Shown here in pieces: positions 24,055 to 35,500 of a stretch of 62,000 nucleotides of DNA. The number at the start of each line of letters is the position of its first letter. Within the stretch, counting starts at the first letter, position 1. The notes below the pieces were generated by a model that worked only from the letters and a program-made list of their open reading frames with translations, was not told the origin of the DNA and searched no databases. The DNA lies in NCBI GenBank assembly GCA_015680685.1, contig MNCI01002813.1, positions 577,677 to 639,676 on the forward strand, written 5' to 3'. Source of the DNA: Gnetum montanum. Taxonomy: Eukaryota > Streptophyta > Gnetopsida > Gnetales > Gnetaceae. Both the position numbers and the translations under genes were made by a program.

Positions 24055-25735
24055 TCATGGTTTTTTTCTTTTTGCATCATCTTTGCCATTCATTTCTGCA
24101 TCATTTCCTTTTGCATTGCCTTCTCCTACATTTCCCTCAGCTAATTCTTCATTCCTTCCATCTACAAGTCCTACACCCTCATCTGGAGCCTACATCATAT
24201 GAATGAAGTGGTCAGCTAAAGCAATGCATGCAAGCTGCAACAAAGCATAAGCATTAATGTAGTTGAAAGCAACTAACCTGAGAAGGGCCTACATCCATCT
24301 CAAAGGGTCTCCAGTCTAAGCTGAGCCTGAGGTGGCACCAGACCTCCTCTGTTGTGATGTCCACCCAACACTTATTACTTGGTTCAATGTCCACAATAGC
24401 TCTCTCCGTTTCAATGATTATCCACCTTGGTGGTCCTGGGGAAACGAAGATGGTTGCGGTCTCTCCTGTGGGAATGTCCACTTTCAGGTTAGGAGATTCT
24501 GTAACCTTTACCTACTCTTTGAACTTGGCATAGGCCTCAGAAGAATCAATGGCATTTAAAAACGCTTTATACCTAAAAGCCTCTACAATAGCGTCCATGT
24601 ACAATTTACAATGGGTGGCATTTTCCAGTTTATACATGTGTTTGTGGTTTTTTTGGGAATACCCCCATTCGTAAACCTTGGTGCTGAAGTCTTTCAAATC
24701 TTGACACTTCTAGGCTAACAAGTCCATTTACATATATTATTCTATTATCTCATGGGTGGCTTCAACATTCTAATGTGCAACTATCCAAAACCTAGCATAA
24801 TCTATTATAGCTATGCATGAGTCCTCATTATTAGTGTCACGGGGTATGAGAAACTCATTCCTCGACTTGAGATCCTTCACTTCGGCACTCAAGTCAGCTT
24901 GCCTTTGCTAAGATCTTTGGACCAATTTCCATAGGTCCTCATTGATGTACTTATACTCCCATAATGAGTGTGCCGAGTGCAAAGTACATTTGCAAGCCTC
25001 ATCATATGCGTGAAGAGATACCTTGGTCAGTTTAGGTGGGAATGTAGGCATGGCATCGACTTTCAAAGGTCGTGTCATGTCCCATTTGATCTATGAGGCT
25101 TCCATGACACAAAGAGCATAGTAATTGCATTAGCATAGCAAAGTTAATAAAGTAGCAACATGAGAGCACTTATCACTACTACTTACCCACGTTAGGGTCC
25201 ACTTGTTGAAGGTGGTTGATCCTGTCATCGATGATTACTTGCATGTATGCAAACATCTCAAGGATCTTGACCCATGATTCTGCATGAGTTGGATGAGGTC
25301 CTGTAGCATCAATAGTGGTTCCTGTTACAAAACTAAAAGTATCAGTAATGGTCGAAATAGGCTGTGACAAGGCAAACGTATTGCCAAACTCACTAGTGTC
25401 TCATTTCGGTCCATGTTCCTACTAATGTGAAACAAGGACAACAACCTTGGTAGCAGTCCCTACCAGGCCTATGCAGACCTCTTCTTCATGCACTCGTGCC
25501 TTTCCTTTTAGGAGACCAATGTCTATTTTATTCAAGGGAGGCTCCTCTTTGTTAGTAGGAGAATTCTACGTAATAACAAAAGCCCCCACCTTAGCGACAG
25601 GGGCTATTTCCTTCTTGATTGGGGCCCTTTCTTCCAAGACTGGGGCCTCTGAGTCTTTATTCGTCATCATCGTCTTGGGGGCCAACACCTCTTCATTTCC
25701 TTCTTCTTCTTCTTCTTCTTCTTCCTCTGCCATTC
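24055..25735 (-). pseudogene. TE4 antisense gene, last four exons
   Basis: Minus-strand exons: d' about 25,735-25,450 (MAEEEEE acidic start, then a LLKGKARVHEEE part), e' about 25,420-25,188 (ends VDPNVG before GTAAGT), f' 25,098-24,278 (273 codons; contains KCQDLKDFSTKVYEWG then KNHKH; ends at GTTAGT), g' 24,189-24,055 (44 codons and TGA, acidic then ending KRKKP). Intron e'/f' is 89 bp, phase 1; intron f'/g' is 88 bp, phase 0. The same exons, phases and protein motifs occur in TE5. About seven stops, TAG or TAA, mainly in f', make this copy non-functional. Upstream exons were lost at the TE5 junction. No known domain is recognised in this part; it is largely helical and hydrophilic. Confidence 0.7.
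25701..25724 (+). repeat. TTC microsatellite
   Basis: About eight TTC units. On the minus strand they encode the poly-Glu start of exon d' of the TE4 antisense gene. Confidence 0.8.
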
Positions 25736-25769
25736 AAGAAATATGTTTGCATTAGTCCAAAAAAAGTTA

Positions 25770-25830
25770 GCCTAAAGTAGATGCTACGCTATGCTACGCT
25801 GCCTAGTGTAGCATAGTAAGATAGAAAATA
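25770..25830. repeat. TE4-type palindromic words beside antisense exon d'
   Basis: GATGCTACGCTATGCTACGCT followed by CCTAGTGTAGCATAG: the same vocabulary as the TE4 LTR at 17.95-18.5 kb, here upstream of exon d' of the antisense gene and probably inside its preceding intron. Confidence 0.6.
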
Positions 25831-26039
25831 ACAAGGTAGGCATTAAACAAAAGCATTTACCAATAGGGGGTTGCATCCTCTGTAGCTTAAGACATAGTTG
25901 AAACACCACAAAATTTTAAGCTTAGAACTTCTAAAACAGGAAGTAGGTCCCTCGGATCCACAGACAACCACGGCTACATCTGGTGTCAAACATGGCAACT
26001 TCGGAGATCAAAATACTTGAGTTTCACCAAGTATGCAGT

Positions 26040-26540
26040 CTCAGCATATACGCCCAGCGTATACGCTCAAGTTCACATCCATAGCATATGTGCCAAGTGT
26101 ATACGCCCAACATTCTCAGCATATACGCCCAGCGTAGACATCTAGCGTACACGCCCAATGTACATGCCTCACATGTATACTGAATAGGTACAACAGATGT
26201 AAACGCCCGGCATGAAATCTCCAAAGAAGGCATGGAAACAGCACTGCAGAGCAAGATTTGGCACAAGGTAGCAACCATCAGCGTATACGCCCAACACCCA
26301 TCAACGTATATGCCTTAGCGTATACGCCTAGCCACCATCAGCGTATACTCCTTAGCATATATGCCCAGCCACCATCAGCATATACACCCAGCATATACAC
26401 CCAATGTCCATAGCATCTACGCCCAAGTTCGCATACGCAAAGCACATCCAACATATACGCCCAGCGTATATGCCTAGAGTCTACGCTCGCCATACATAGC
26501 GTATACACCCAACATATACGCCTAGCAAATGTAACATGTA
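26040..26540. repeat. GCGTATACGC palindrome array in TE5 5' LTR
   Basis: Perfect 10-bp palindromes GCGTATACGC at 26057, 26281 and 26318, with more than fifteen one- or two-base variants (GCATATACGC, GCGTATATGC, GTGTATACGC). Units are irregularly spaced, usually followed by CCA or CCCA. Most variants change a CG to TG or CA, as expected from methylated-cytosine decay. Confidence 0.8.
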
Positions 26541-26612
26541 CACTTGTAGATTTTATGCTTTTGCACCCAATCAATGTACCACATGTCACCCAACCTAAGT
26601 CTAGTGTCAAAA

Positions 26613-26622
26613 CTTATATAAA
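26613..26622 (+). promoter_or_regulatory. TATA box of TE5 5' LTR
   Basis: TATATAAAAGCC; the 3' LTR has GTATAAAAGCC at the matching place (43,331-43,341). The position separates the palindrome-rich U3 from R-U5. Confidence 0.6.
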
Positions 26623-27211
26623 AGCCCCAATTTTTTACTAGATCCAGGTCGGTCGGCAAATCCTAGAGCAAACCAGAGAATAGAGATGTTGAGAACCAGA
26701 GCAGAAAACATTATATGCTAGACAACTCTGTACGCTAAGCATACAGCCTCTATGCTATGCCTACAGTGTGAACTAGTCCACTATCACCCCTATATCCACT
26801 AGGGCTTTTTGTCCACCTTATGTCCCAGTTACAATTGCGTTAGACTGGTGCATTGTACTCTCATTTTGAAATTCCATTGTTACATTTTCTTCCCAAAATC
26901 ATTTACAGTTTGCATTAATTGTTTCATGTATTTTGTTTACGCTTGTTTACATCTATGCTCTGCTCACATCAATTATGTTGTTTATGCTCTGATTCACGCA
27001 TGTTACACTGTTTATGTATAACCCAACGTATAGCACTTCGGTGTATGTTCGAGGAAATCCTTGTCTGATCCACGTGTGGACAACCCAAGGTACTCTATCT
27101 TCATTCATTCTAGCTCGCCCTTAGGTGAAGGTAGGGCCTTCTGTGCATGTCTGGTGATCCCACAGTCTCTATTTCCTTCCATCTAGAGACCGACCATTTC
27201 AGATAGTACAG

Positions 27212-27230
27212 AAATTGGCACTAGAAGGAG
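27212..27230 (+). other. Primer-binding-site-like sequence of TE5
   Basis: Directly after the LTR end comes AAATTGGCACTAGAAGGAGG. A TTGGC-N-C core two or three bases after the LTR suits the tRNA primer site of plant Tat-type elements, but the tRNA species was not identified. Confidence 0.5.
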
Positions 27231-27239
27231 GGCCTCTAC

Positions 27240-27790
27240 CTAAAACCTTACCTATAAACTTCCCAGCATTTACGCTGTTGAGCGTTTATGCTGCTGACCA
27301 TACACCGATTCTTTCTGTAAACCTCCCAGCATTTACACTGCGTAGTTAAAACTAACTACCTGCAAACTATCCACCATCTACGCTGCTACCGTTAAAACTT
27401 ACCATATGCAAGTCTCCCAGCATCTACGATGTTAGCCATACACTATACACTTTATGCTGCAGACTTTGCCTACGTTGTACACAATACTACTAAAGTTTAC
27501 ATTGCACATTTTACATCGTAGACTTCTCTACGCTGCCATCCAGTATATGCTACACTCCGCAAGTTGTAACCCTGTTTACGTTGCATGCTGACACTGTATA
27601 CACTGCTTAGTGTATACGCTGTACGATTTACATCATAGATTCGTCTATGCTGACCCTATATGCTGCATACCTATACGTTGTCTACACTGTCGTTATACGT
27701 TGAACGTTGAAGCGTATACGTTGCATGTCACCATGTAGGTTTACACTGTACTCAGTACACTAATTTCACATCCCTATACTGTGTCATATT
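27240..27790 (+). repeat. TE5 leader with TAYGCTG words
   Basis: The leader between primer site and gag has no reading frame. It is built of loosely repeated CATTTACGCTG, CATCTACGCTGC and TATACGTTG words, related to but distinct from the U3 palindromes. Confidence 0.55.
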
Positions 27791-27804
27791 CTCAACAGGC
27801 TATC

Positions 27805-30300
27805 ATGAACACCGTAAACACCACCGCTACAACCACACAGGTCACCGACATCATGGGCATCATGGTTGTCCAATAGCCCATGGTCCAACAGCCAACAGTA
27901 CAACCCACAGTGGGGCCTCGCTATTCCCTCAGGTTGCAAGGGAGGAATCCAACATCCAACATCATAACCCAAGACTAGTACAACTTCGTATGTATGAAGA
28001 TACAAGTTGGCCTAGCTATGGATTGAGCTGAAATAGAGGTAAAGAGGCAATACGAACTCTTCTACAGGGGGGATGTGAGTTCATTCCTTCCTCGTATGAT
28101 ATCATCCCTCTTCCAGAGCCTTACTCAGAGCTCATCACACAACTCCTCCTGCAAAGGAGCTAGTCGTTAGATCAGCCTATGGTACATCCCCAACTGGAAG
28201 AAGAGGATGAGTTCATTGTCCAATCCAAACATGAAGACTCCTATCACACCCTTAGCCCACAAAAACATGTCAACCCCATGTTTCATCTAAGCATAGGGGA
28301 AATCATGCCCCTCCAACCTCTCAGGTTCACCCAGGTGCAAGTACCTTCGCTAGAAACATCCGCACTTGTTCATGTTCCCCCAGCAACCAGCCCCCAACTC
28401 AGTACACTTCCTCTCGCTATCATCCCCACTGCAACTGTAGGCCCATCCTCACAAGAACCACCCCCTCATGATAACATGGGAGAAACCTTCCTACCCTGAG
28501 TGATAGGGATGCCACATGTTATACTGGCATCTACGTCTGCCCATTACATCCCCCACATCCAAACGCATAGAGCCCCTTCCATCACCGTAACCCACCAGGG
28601 AGTTCCCTCACAAAACACGGTCAGGAAATGGGCAGCGATGGGTGTCCAATAACATCAACCCCCTCACTACAACATACCACCTCATACAATTCCACCGGCC
28701 AACATCCCCCAAGTACAGTCAAAACCACAGCAACAACAACCTCTTGCCTATAATGTGCCATCCTTAGTGCCACACGCTATGAACATTCCACAAGTACAAC
28801 TACCAACTGCACAACTTTCAACCTTCCAACCTACTATTCAACAATCTAACCCATACACTACATCGCACCCCCAAGCTATCACCTCACCTAGCACTCAAGA
28901 CTGGGAAGATGCTAAAAAATTAATGTAGGAACTAACTGACGAGGTCAAACATCTCAAAACAGCTGCCAATGGAGAGTTGAAGGTAGTGGACTTCTATCAT
29001 AATGACCCCATCAACCCTTCTATTCCACCCCTAATCTTTCCCAAAGGAATATCATTGCCAACACTAACTAAATATAACATGGAGACAGACCCCAATGCTC
29101 ACCTCATAACATTTAGATTAGAATGTGCATTACTCCAAGCATGACTCCATGCCATTTTGCGAGTGTTCCCTATGTCCCTCGCAGGGAGAGCACTTGATTG
29201 GTACCAGGCCTTGCTGAGGAATTCCATATTTTTCTTGGAATAGTTGTTACATCAATTCGTGACCAGGTTCAAGTATAACTTGAAACCTGAGGTGACACTA
29301 GATAGTCTTATACAAGTTAAACAAGCACCGCTAGAACCTGTACAAAAATTCATTCAGAGGTGGAGTGTTTCTCTAAATGAGCTACACGAGCCAATCCCCT
29401 AGACATATCTTCCCACCATTCTAAAGGGAGCTATTAATGACTTTTTCAAATCCAAGCTATACTATCTTAATGCACGTAACCTTAACCAAGCCTTTGTACA
29501 GATTAAAAATATAGAAGAGGCAGCCCAAAATAGCCATGATCCTACGTATTTAGCCTTCAAAAATCAACACAGTAAGAAAGATAAAGAGAAGGGTAAAACA
29601 ACCATAGCAGCAATAGCGGAAACGTAACAAGAAAATGTGGCACAAAAAAACAATCCACTGGTAGCCCCTACTAACTATACTAAACCTACTCCCACAACCG
29701 CATCGGAATCATCATCATCGCAGAAACCAACACTAAACCGTACAAGAAAATTTGAGAGGAAAGAACCCTATCAATATACACCACTGCCTATGAATCCATC
29801 CCAACTATTCGACCAACTCCTGAAGGCTTGGTTAATGAAACACAAACATTTATCCCCTATGGCCATCCAGAGACATGATCAGTTCTATCAACTCGTTCAG
29901 AACCCAAGCCTAGCAACACCAGATGAACCTCCAGTACCCAAAGGGTTTAGAATGGATCACTTTTGCAACTATCACCAATGTAACAGGCATGGCATGGATT
30001 ACTGTTTCACTCTAAAGTAGGGCATACAACGAATGATCGACAGAGGCCAAATCACCTTTGATGAGGCCAACCTAGTCCACCCACAAAACTAGGTTATGGG
30101 GGTGTATAAAGACCCTCTGAACACCAAAGAGGCGTTGTACGTTATTAACAAAATCTACTTAGATAATGAACCCAAAACACCTAACATTAACACCATTTAC
30201 TCTGAATATGAACAAAAAACACCTAACAAGCCCTTTGTAGTTCATGTTCCTCCCACTAAACCAACATCCATGCCTCAACCACCACGTACCTCATAGCAGC
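27805..30300 (+). pseudogene. TE5 gag
   Basis: The probable start is ATG 27805. YNFVCMKIQVGLAMD follows near 27,980. At a run of six G (about 28,063-28,068) the frame changes and then stays constant to 30,297. The core (29,000-29,550) has INPSIPPLIFPKGISLP, LAGRALDWYQ, KFIQRW, LKGAINDFFKSKLYY and NQAFVQIKNIE. The carboxyl region has YQYTPLPMNPSQLFDQLLKA and CNYHQCNRHGMDYC, a zinc-binding CxxHx...C-type knuckle, then a YKDPLN motif. In-frame stops near 27,870, 27,980, 28,170, 29,140, 29,240, 29,400, 29,625 and 30,018 break it; most are TAG or TGA. Confidence 0.75.
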
Positions 30301-30660
30301 CATATGTCATCCAAGTGCCCTTGCCCGAAGCAACATCTAACACCCCGACACGCGAAAAACCATACGTGGTGCATGTACCTCCTGATGTCACTACCTCAAA
30401 TCTACCAACCCATCCGAGTACCACCCATAGTCACAATAGCGAAGGTCCAACCTCCACCTAAACCAACCTCATACATCATTAGGACACCCAAAAGTCCTAA
30501 TGATTACCAACCATCCACCTCACAAACACAAAGTAAACCTAGTCCTTACGTCATTAGGGTACCTAGCTAGCCTTCTACTCAACCACATTCAATTGTCCAA
30601 CCACAACCCCTCTCAGCTCCATATGTGGTACAAATCCCAAGGTAACCCAAGGCTCTAAGA
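30235..30660 (+). other. Proline-rich PYVVxVP repeat region of TE5 Gag
   Basis: The translation across two frames shows at least six copies of a short motif with the pattern P-(Y/F)-(V/I)-(V/I)-x-(V/I)-P, separated by Pro/Thr/Ser-rich spacers. Copies include PFVVHVP, PYVIQVP, PYVVHVP, PYVIRVP and PYVVQIP. TE3 and TE4 have one or two copies at the matching place. A frameshift lies near 30,400. Confidence 0.6.
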
Positions 30661-30861
30661 ATAGCTCCACCTCCACGCCACACACAAGAACGCTTAGTGG
30701 ATAGGCTTACACATGAACGCTTGGAGAAGGAGCGTTCACAGTTAGGTGTAGGGTCACCTAAACCCATCCCACTTAACATCGTACCCATGAAACCACCTAA
30801 CAGTTAACCAAATGCAGGCCATGAGGGTGAATCATCCAAAAAACAGGATGCATCTAAAACA

Positions 30862-31870
30862 ATGATTCCAAGCAAAAATGATGGACCAATGAAGCATGAC
30901 ATAAAAATGTTGGGCCCAATGGACCCAGTCACTGTCGATAAAAACGCGTCCAACAATAGAGACTTAGCAATAGCTTTAACACAAGTCACACAAGCACTCA
31001 AGCAAAAGAACACTTCACTAAGCTTGTATGACTTAGTTCTAACATCCCAAACACATTGTGAAACTTTGGTACGCATGTTAATGTTGATCCCAGTAAGGGA
31101 GGACTTGCCTCCAAATGAACCCTCCATTTTGCAGTAATGTACTCGCCCCAAGGGACAACTTACAAACCATTAAGTTCCACAATGATAACATTAAGATGGA
31201 TAAGAAAATAGGGGAGATAACAACAGCTCCCATGTTCATAACAATACACATAAATCAGTTTAAGATACATAGGGTCCACGTAGATGATGGAGCTGCCACA
31301 AACATAGTACCATACCCCATCGTTGAACAACTAGGGCTTATAGAGTTAATCAAACCAACTGCAACCACATGTTTAAAATCATTCAGCAGGTCATGCATGA
31401 TGGTCAAAGGCACTATGACCTTAGACTTTATAGTAGGGGACCAATTTCCCACACCCATTGACTTCGTAGTGGTTGATGAAATGTCAGGATTCAACCTAAT
31501 ATTAGGAAGGCCCTGGTTGGCCCAACTGAAAGCTGTCTCATCCCCTATAAACCAAGAGATTCATCTTCCTTATGAAGGCAGTGAAATCATCATACATGGG
31601 GAGGCTACTACACCTATTATTTCATTGTACATGGACATAGACCAAGGCCCAGAGGTTCATCTTGAAGAGCCTAAACCAAATGACATAAATAAGCAACAAA
31701 CGGTAAGTGGTAATCCTTTAAACACAGAAAAAGATCCACCCAAAATAGAAATACCTATGCCTAACATTGTACATACACCTCCTCAATTAGAAACTAACAC
31801 AGAGCTCACAAAAAATACCGAAACACAAGAAAACACTAACATAGGAACCACTCCATCAGACATCCCTTAG
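30862..31870 (+). pseudogene. TE5 linker and aspartic protease
   Basis: The linker (30,862-31,137) ends with TSLSLYDLVLTSQTHCETLV, a segment found before protease in many plant Ty3/gypsy elements. After a frameshift near 31,130 the protease frame is open from 31,115 to 31,870 (251 codons) without a stop: RVHVDDGAATNIVPYPIVE with the active-site DDGA, GTMTLDFIVGDQFP, and GFNLILGRPWLAQLKAVSS. A Pro/Asn/Thr-rich tail follows. This is the longest intact open frame in the window. Confidence 0.8.
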
Positions 31871-31959
31871 GCTGAATTACCATTCAACATGATCAACAAA
31901 GGGGATGCTGAATACAGAATCATACTAGCTGATACATCAACTAATGTAAAAATAAGAAG

Positions 31960-32255
31960 AATAAAAAAACTATTAAAATAATACCATCTCAACTTGTCTA
32001 AAATGATGTTAAACTACAACTTATCTGGAATGACAATAAACTACAACAAGCCCGAGAAGACATCAAACTACACTCCAAGTCCAGAATGACGTTAAACTAC
32101 CATGTCCACAACGACATAAAACTAGCCATGATCAGTAGTGGTTAGTCAACTGAGAAATCTACCCATGTCATCTGAAATATTCCTCAGTTATGCTAGGGCC
32201 TAAAATGGCCTTAAACTACGCATGTGGCCTGAAATGGCCTTAAACTAGTTCATTC
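31960..32255 (+). repeat. TE5 repeat block R1
   Basis: Imperfect units ending TTAAACTAC, TCAAACTAC or CCTTAAACTA and preceded by words such as GTCCAGAATGACG or GGCCTGAAATGG. They lie between the protease stop and the terminal exon of the antisense gene, the same position as R1 of TE4. Confidence 0.65.
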
Positions 32256-32545
32256 ACTTATACTTTGTTTTCCTTTTTCGCTTATCATTTATAATTACAT
32301 TCGCACATTACACTTAAAATAGAAAAATAAACCAAAACATTTTACATTTCCGTGTCATGTATGCAATTAAAATCAAAATCAACAAACAATTTTTTATACA
32401 TGCAATCATGTACAATTACAAGGGTTAACTATTTTTGTTCATCTGTTCAAAATACCTCAAAATTTTCAATTTACAATTCCCATATCAATTTGAGTCAGAA
32501 TAGTTCCACAATGCAAAACCAACAAAAAAACTAACTAACTAGAAA

Positions 32546-35500
32546 CTAAGCATCTAGGATGGGAAGATCATCCTCTTGAGATCCACTGGCATTAGGGGCC
32601 CCCGCTCTACTGGGGCCAGCTTCTTGGACATCGTCACCACCTTCATCCTAAAAATACAAAAGGAGACAATCAATGTACGAATGAGAGAACACTAAAATTT
32701 CAAACATTATTTAGAAAATCAATTTCATAATGAAAAAATGCTTACCATAGGAGATCCCCCTAAGCCAAATTCCAGTCGATGAAGGATTTCCTCTTCTGAG
32801 ACACTTGTCTAATCGATCCTATCAAGGCCTAGGTTGACGTCTGCCAAGGCCTTCCCCTTGTCGATAGCTGACTAGGTAGGACACTTTAGAGGGAATTCAC
32901 CCATAGACACTTCCCTAGAAGTGGTTGTAATCACTCTTGTAGGTGACTCCATCTCAATAGTTGTGTTTTGGGCAAAAGTATCAAAAGCATAGCGCAAACC
33001 CAAACCCTCCACAAACATTTCTAGTTGGTGTTTTTCAATGGAAACTTCCTTTAATGACTTCTTATAATGATGTTTGTGGTTCTTCTCATCCTGACCCCAC
33101 TTGCAAACCTTGGAAGCGAAAGCTTTCCAATCTTGGCATTTGAGGTTCAGGAGATCTATTTAGGCCTTACGCTCTGCTAGTCTTCATGTTAGTGATGCAT
33201 GACGATTGAGAAAATTCCAATACCTGGTGTAGGTGACCTCAAAAGTCTTCCAAGAGCGATCAATGCTTAGTTTGGTAGAGGCGAACTCATACCGAGCCTT
33301 AAGATCATCACGCTCAATCGACAACTAAGAGAATTCCTTTTCCTTTGCTTGAATCTGTAGCCACAACTATTCGACAAAATTCCTACAGGTCCATAGCGAC
33401 TTGGCATTGTGTACAAGACCTTCCACCACCTCCTCATAAACAGGCCTTGGCACCTACTTCACTTCTAGGGATAATGTGGGTAAACTCTCTATGCTAATGG
33501 TCTTAGAAGGATCCCACCTCAGTTTGGCACCTATGCACATGAAAAGAACAGACATTAAAATGACAAAGAATAGGGTGTGAAACTATAAAACTACAGATAA
33601 TTCAAAACATTCATACCTATTTTAGGGTGGGCCTCCTGAATTTTTTCAACAACTTCTTCTACGATTCCAGCCACAAAATCCATCTTACTTGCCATTTCTG
33701 TCCAAGTAAATGGCCCACAAGTGCGGGACGGACTAACCTCTGCAATCCTTTCAGGAGGAACCATTTTCATAGGTACGTCCAGCTGCACCATCCTGGTTTC
33801 ACTGCCCTCGTTTGAAAGAATTGAAAACGCAAAAGTAGAATACCATGGAAACGATAACTAACGAAGCAATATAAAATAGAATAAAAAGAAAACATACCAT
33901 GCTCCTTGTCACCTTTTGGGGCATCACCTAGGTCCAGCTTTCCCTTAAGAATGCTGCTAAACATTTGATCGACACCACCTTGGTCATTTGATGACTCAGT
34001 TTCTGTGGTGTCTCCCTTCAACTCTTCCATTCCTCCTCCTTGATCTTTCTTCACATTTTCCTCCTCAGTGTTTCACTTCGTGTTAGTCTCCTCCTCTTCG
34101 GTAATAGTATCTAATGCTTGCTTCCTCACTTCTCGAATCAAGTTTAAAGGTATCAGTGGCATGTAAGTGATTGAAGTAAAAATTATGAATAAAATGAAAA
34201 CAATAAAGTAATAAGTGTGCGAAGTCTACTTACCAGGCATCTTAAATCGTATGCACTTCACTCGTGGCTCGCTCACATTCGAGACTTCCTCAGTTGCGCG
34301 TTCATGCTTCTTCAGCTTCGATTTGGCTTGGCCAACGGTCTCCTTGATGACCCATTCTACTCTTTTCACAGTATAGGGTATGTCATCTAGCTCTAATCCA
34401 AAACTGTCATGTGTGTGGATTGAGGTACCAGATGACCCCCCTATCATGATAGACACAGATTCATCAATTCCCTCGGGCGCATCCTAGGACTTGGATGTTT
34501 CAAATAAATGGTTGATCCAAAGGTAGGATAGTTGATCCTAATCCCGTAGAACATACTTGTTGTCTACATGAACCACTAGACACTCAGCTAAGTGGTGAAG
34601 GTAACCGACAAAGAAGGCAAAGGTGAAGTGGGACTATGCCTCGACATTCGAACGTAATCGCACTATCTCTTTATGCAGGCCCAACAACAAAAATTGGGCC
34701 CAATTATAGTGCATTCCGGTTTCTAGGAAAGTTCGCATGACACATATAGCTTCGACCCCAAGACTCTGCACCTAGGAAAGGGATTTGGGGAATACTCGTG
34801 CCCTAAACAGGGGATATAGTTCATTTACCTCCTCAACCCTTGATTTCCCCTGCATTGGGAATCCCTTGTCACCCTTGGCCACGCCCAACCATTCCTCCAA
34901 TTCACAAACCGTTTGGAGCTCTTTATGAGCCCTATCTAAAACTACACTTATGCCATTTGCTGATACCCAAAATAAGTTTGAAAAGAATTTGGGTGATAGA
35001 TGGAAAACTACCTTAACACCCTTAATCTGGGTTTTGTAGTAGGAGACAGACTCATTAAAGGAATCCACGATCCCAATCATTTCCACTATTGATACATCAA
35101 GGCTCAGGGTCATAAATAGTTCCATGAGGTTGGCATTGTCTAAGCAATGAACGATGGATGGTGGGGCATGGATACATAACCACTTTTGGGCCTTACTGAC
35201 CTCTCCAAACTTCATCGACAGCGTAGTCTTAGTTCGTCCCATTGTAACTGGGTCCCCACTAGGAGGTACATCAACTGCAAATACAATTTAAAATTTTCAT
35301 ATCAATATAACCCCCGGCAGTTGAAAAAACATGTTAGCACATCTAGAAAATATTGTCATTCACCTTCCATAGTGGATTTGCATGTGCTGCCTAAGCCAAA
35401 GTCATGGGGGAAGACTGGTCCCTTGTCTAACCAATCTTCATGCAACCATCCACGAGCTTGGCACATCACGAATGCTCTAGAGAACTATTTGTGAAAATGA

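Larger units (their letters stand above)
17780..25898 (+). mobile_element. TE4: Tat-like LTR retrotransposon, 3' truncated
   Basis: Order: LTR-like region (17.78-19.15 kb), leader with a direct repeat (19.4-19.66 kb), gag (19.76-22.6 kb), protease (22.9-23.3 kb), a block of GGCCTAAAACT repeats (23.64-23.89 kb) and an antisense gene (24.06-25.74 kb). The element stops exactly at the first base of the TE5 5' LTR (25,899). The upstream exons of its antisense gene, reverse transcriptase, integrase and 3' LTR are missing and do not reappear to the right of TE5. Confidence 0.7.
25899..27210 (+). repeat. TE5 5' LTR
   Basis: Starts TGAAACACC and ends AGATAGTACA, directly before the primer-binding-site-like sequence. 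It aligns over its length with 42,690-43,925. It is about 76 bp longer than the 3' LTR, mainly from extra GCGTATACGCC units at 26,280-26,400. The U3 part is crowded with GCGTATACGC palindromes and their decayed forms; the R-U5 part contains TTTACGCTTG/TCTACGCT words. Confidence 0.85.

Noticed and set aside
26040-26540. CRISPR-like array
   Set aside because: Units are short palindromes with irregular spacing in a plant LTR; no uniform spacers and not a prokaryotic genome.
26024-26610. Minus-strand frames with repeated RWAYMLR-type peptides in the TE5 LTR
   Set aside because: They are the translation of the GCGTATACGC array; the matching 3' LTR frame differs and no gene features exist.
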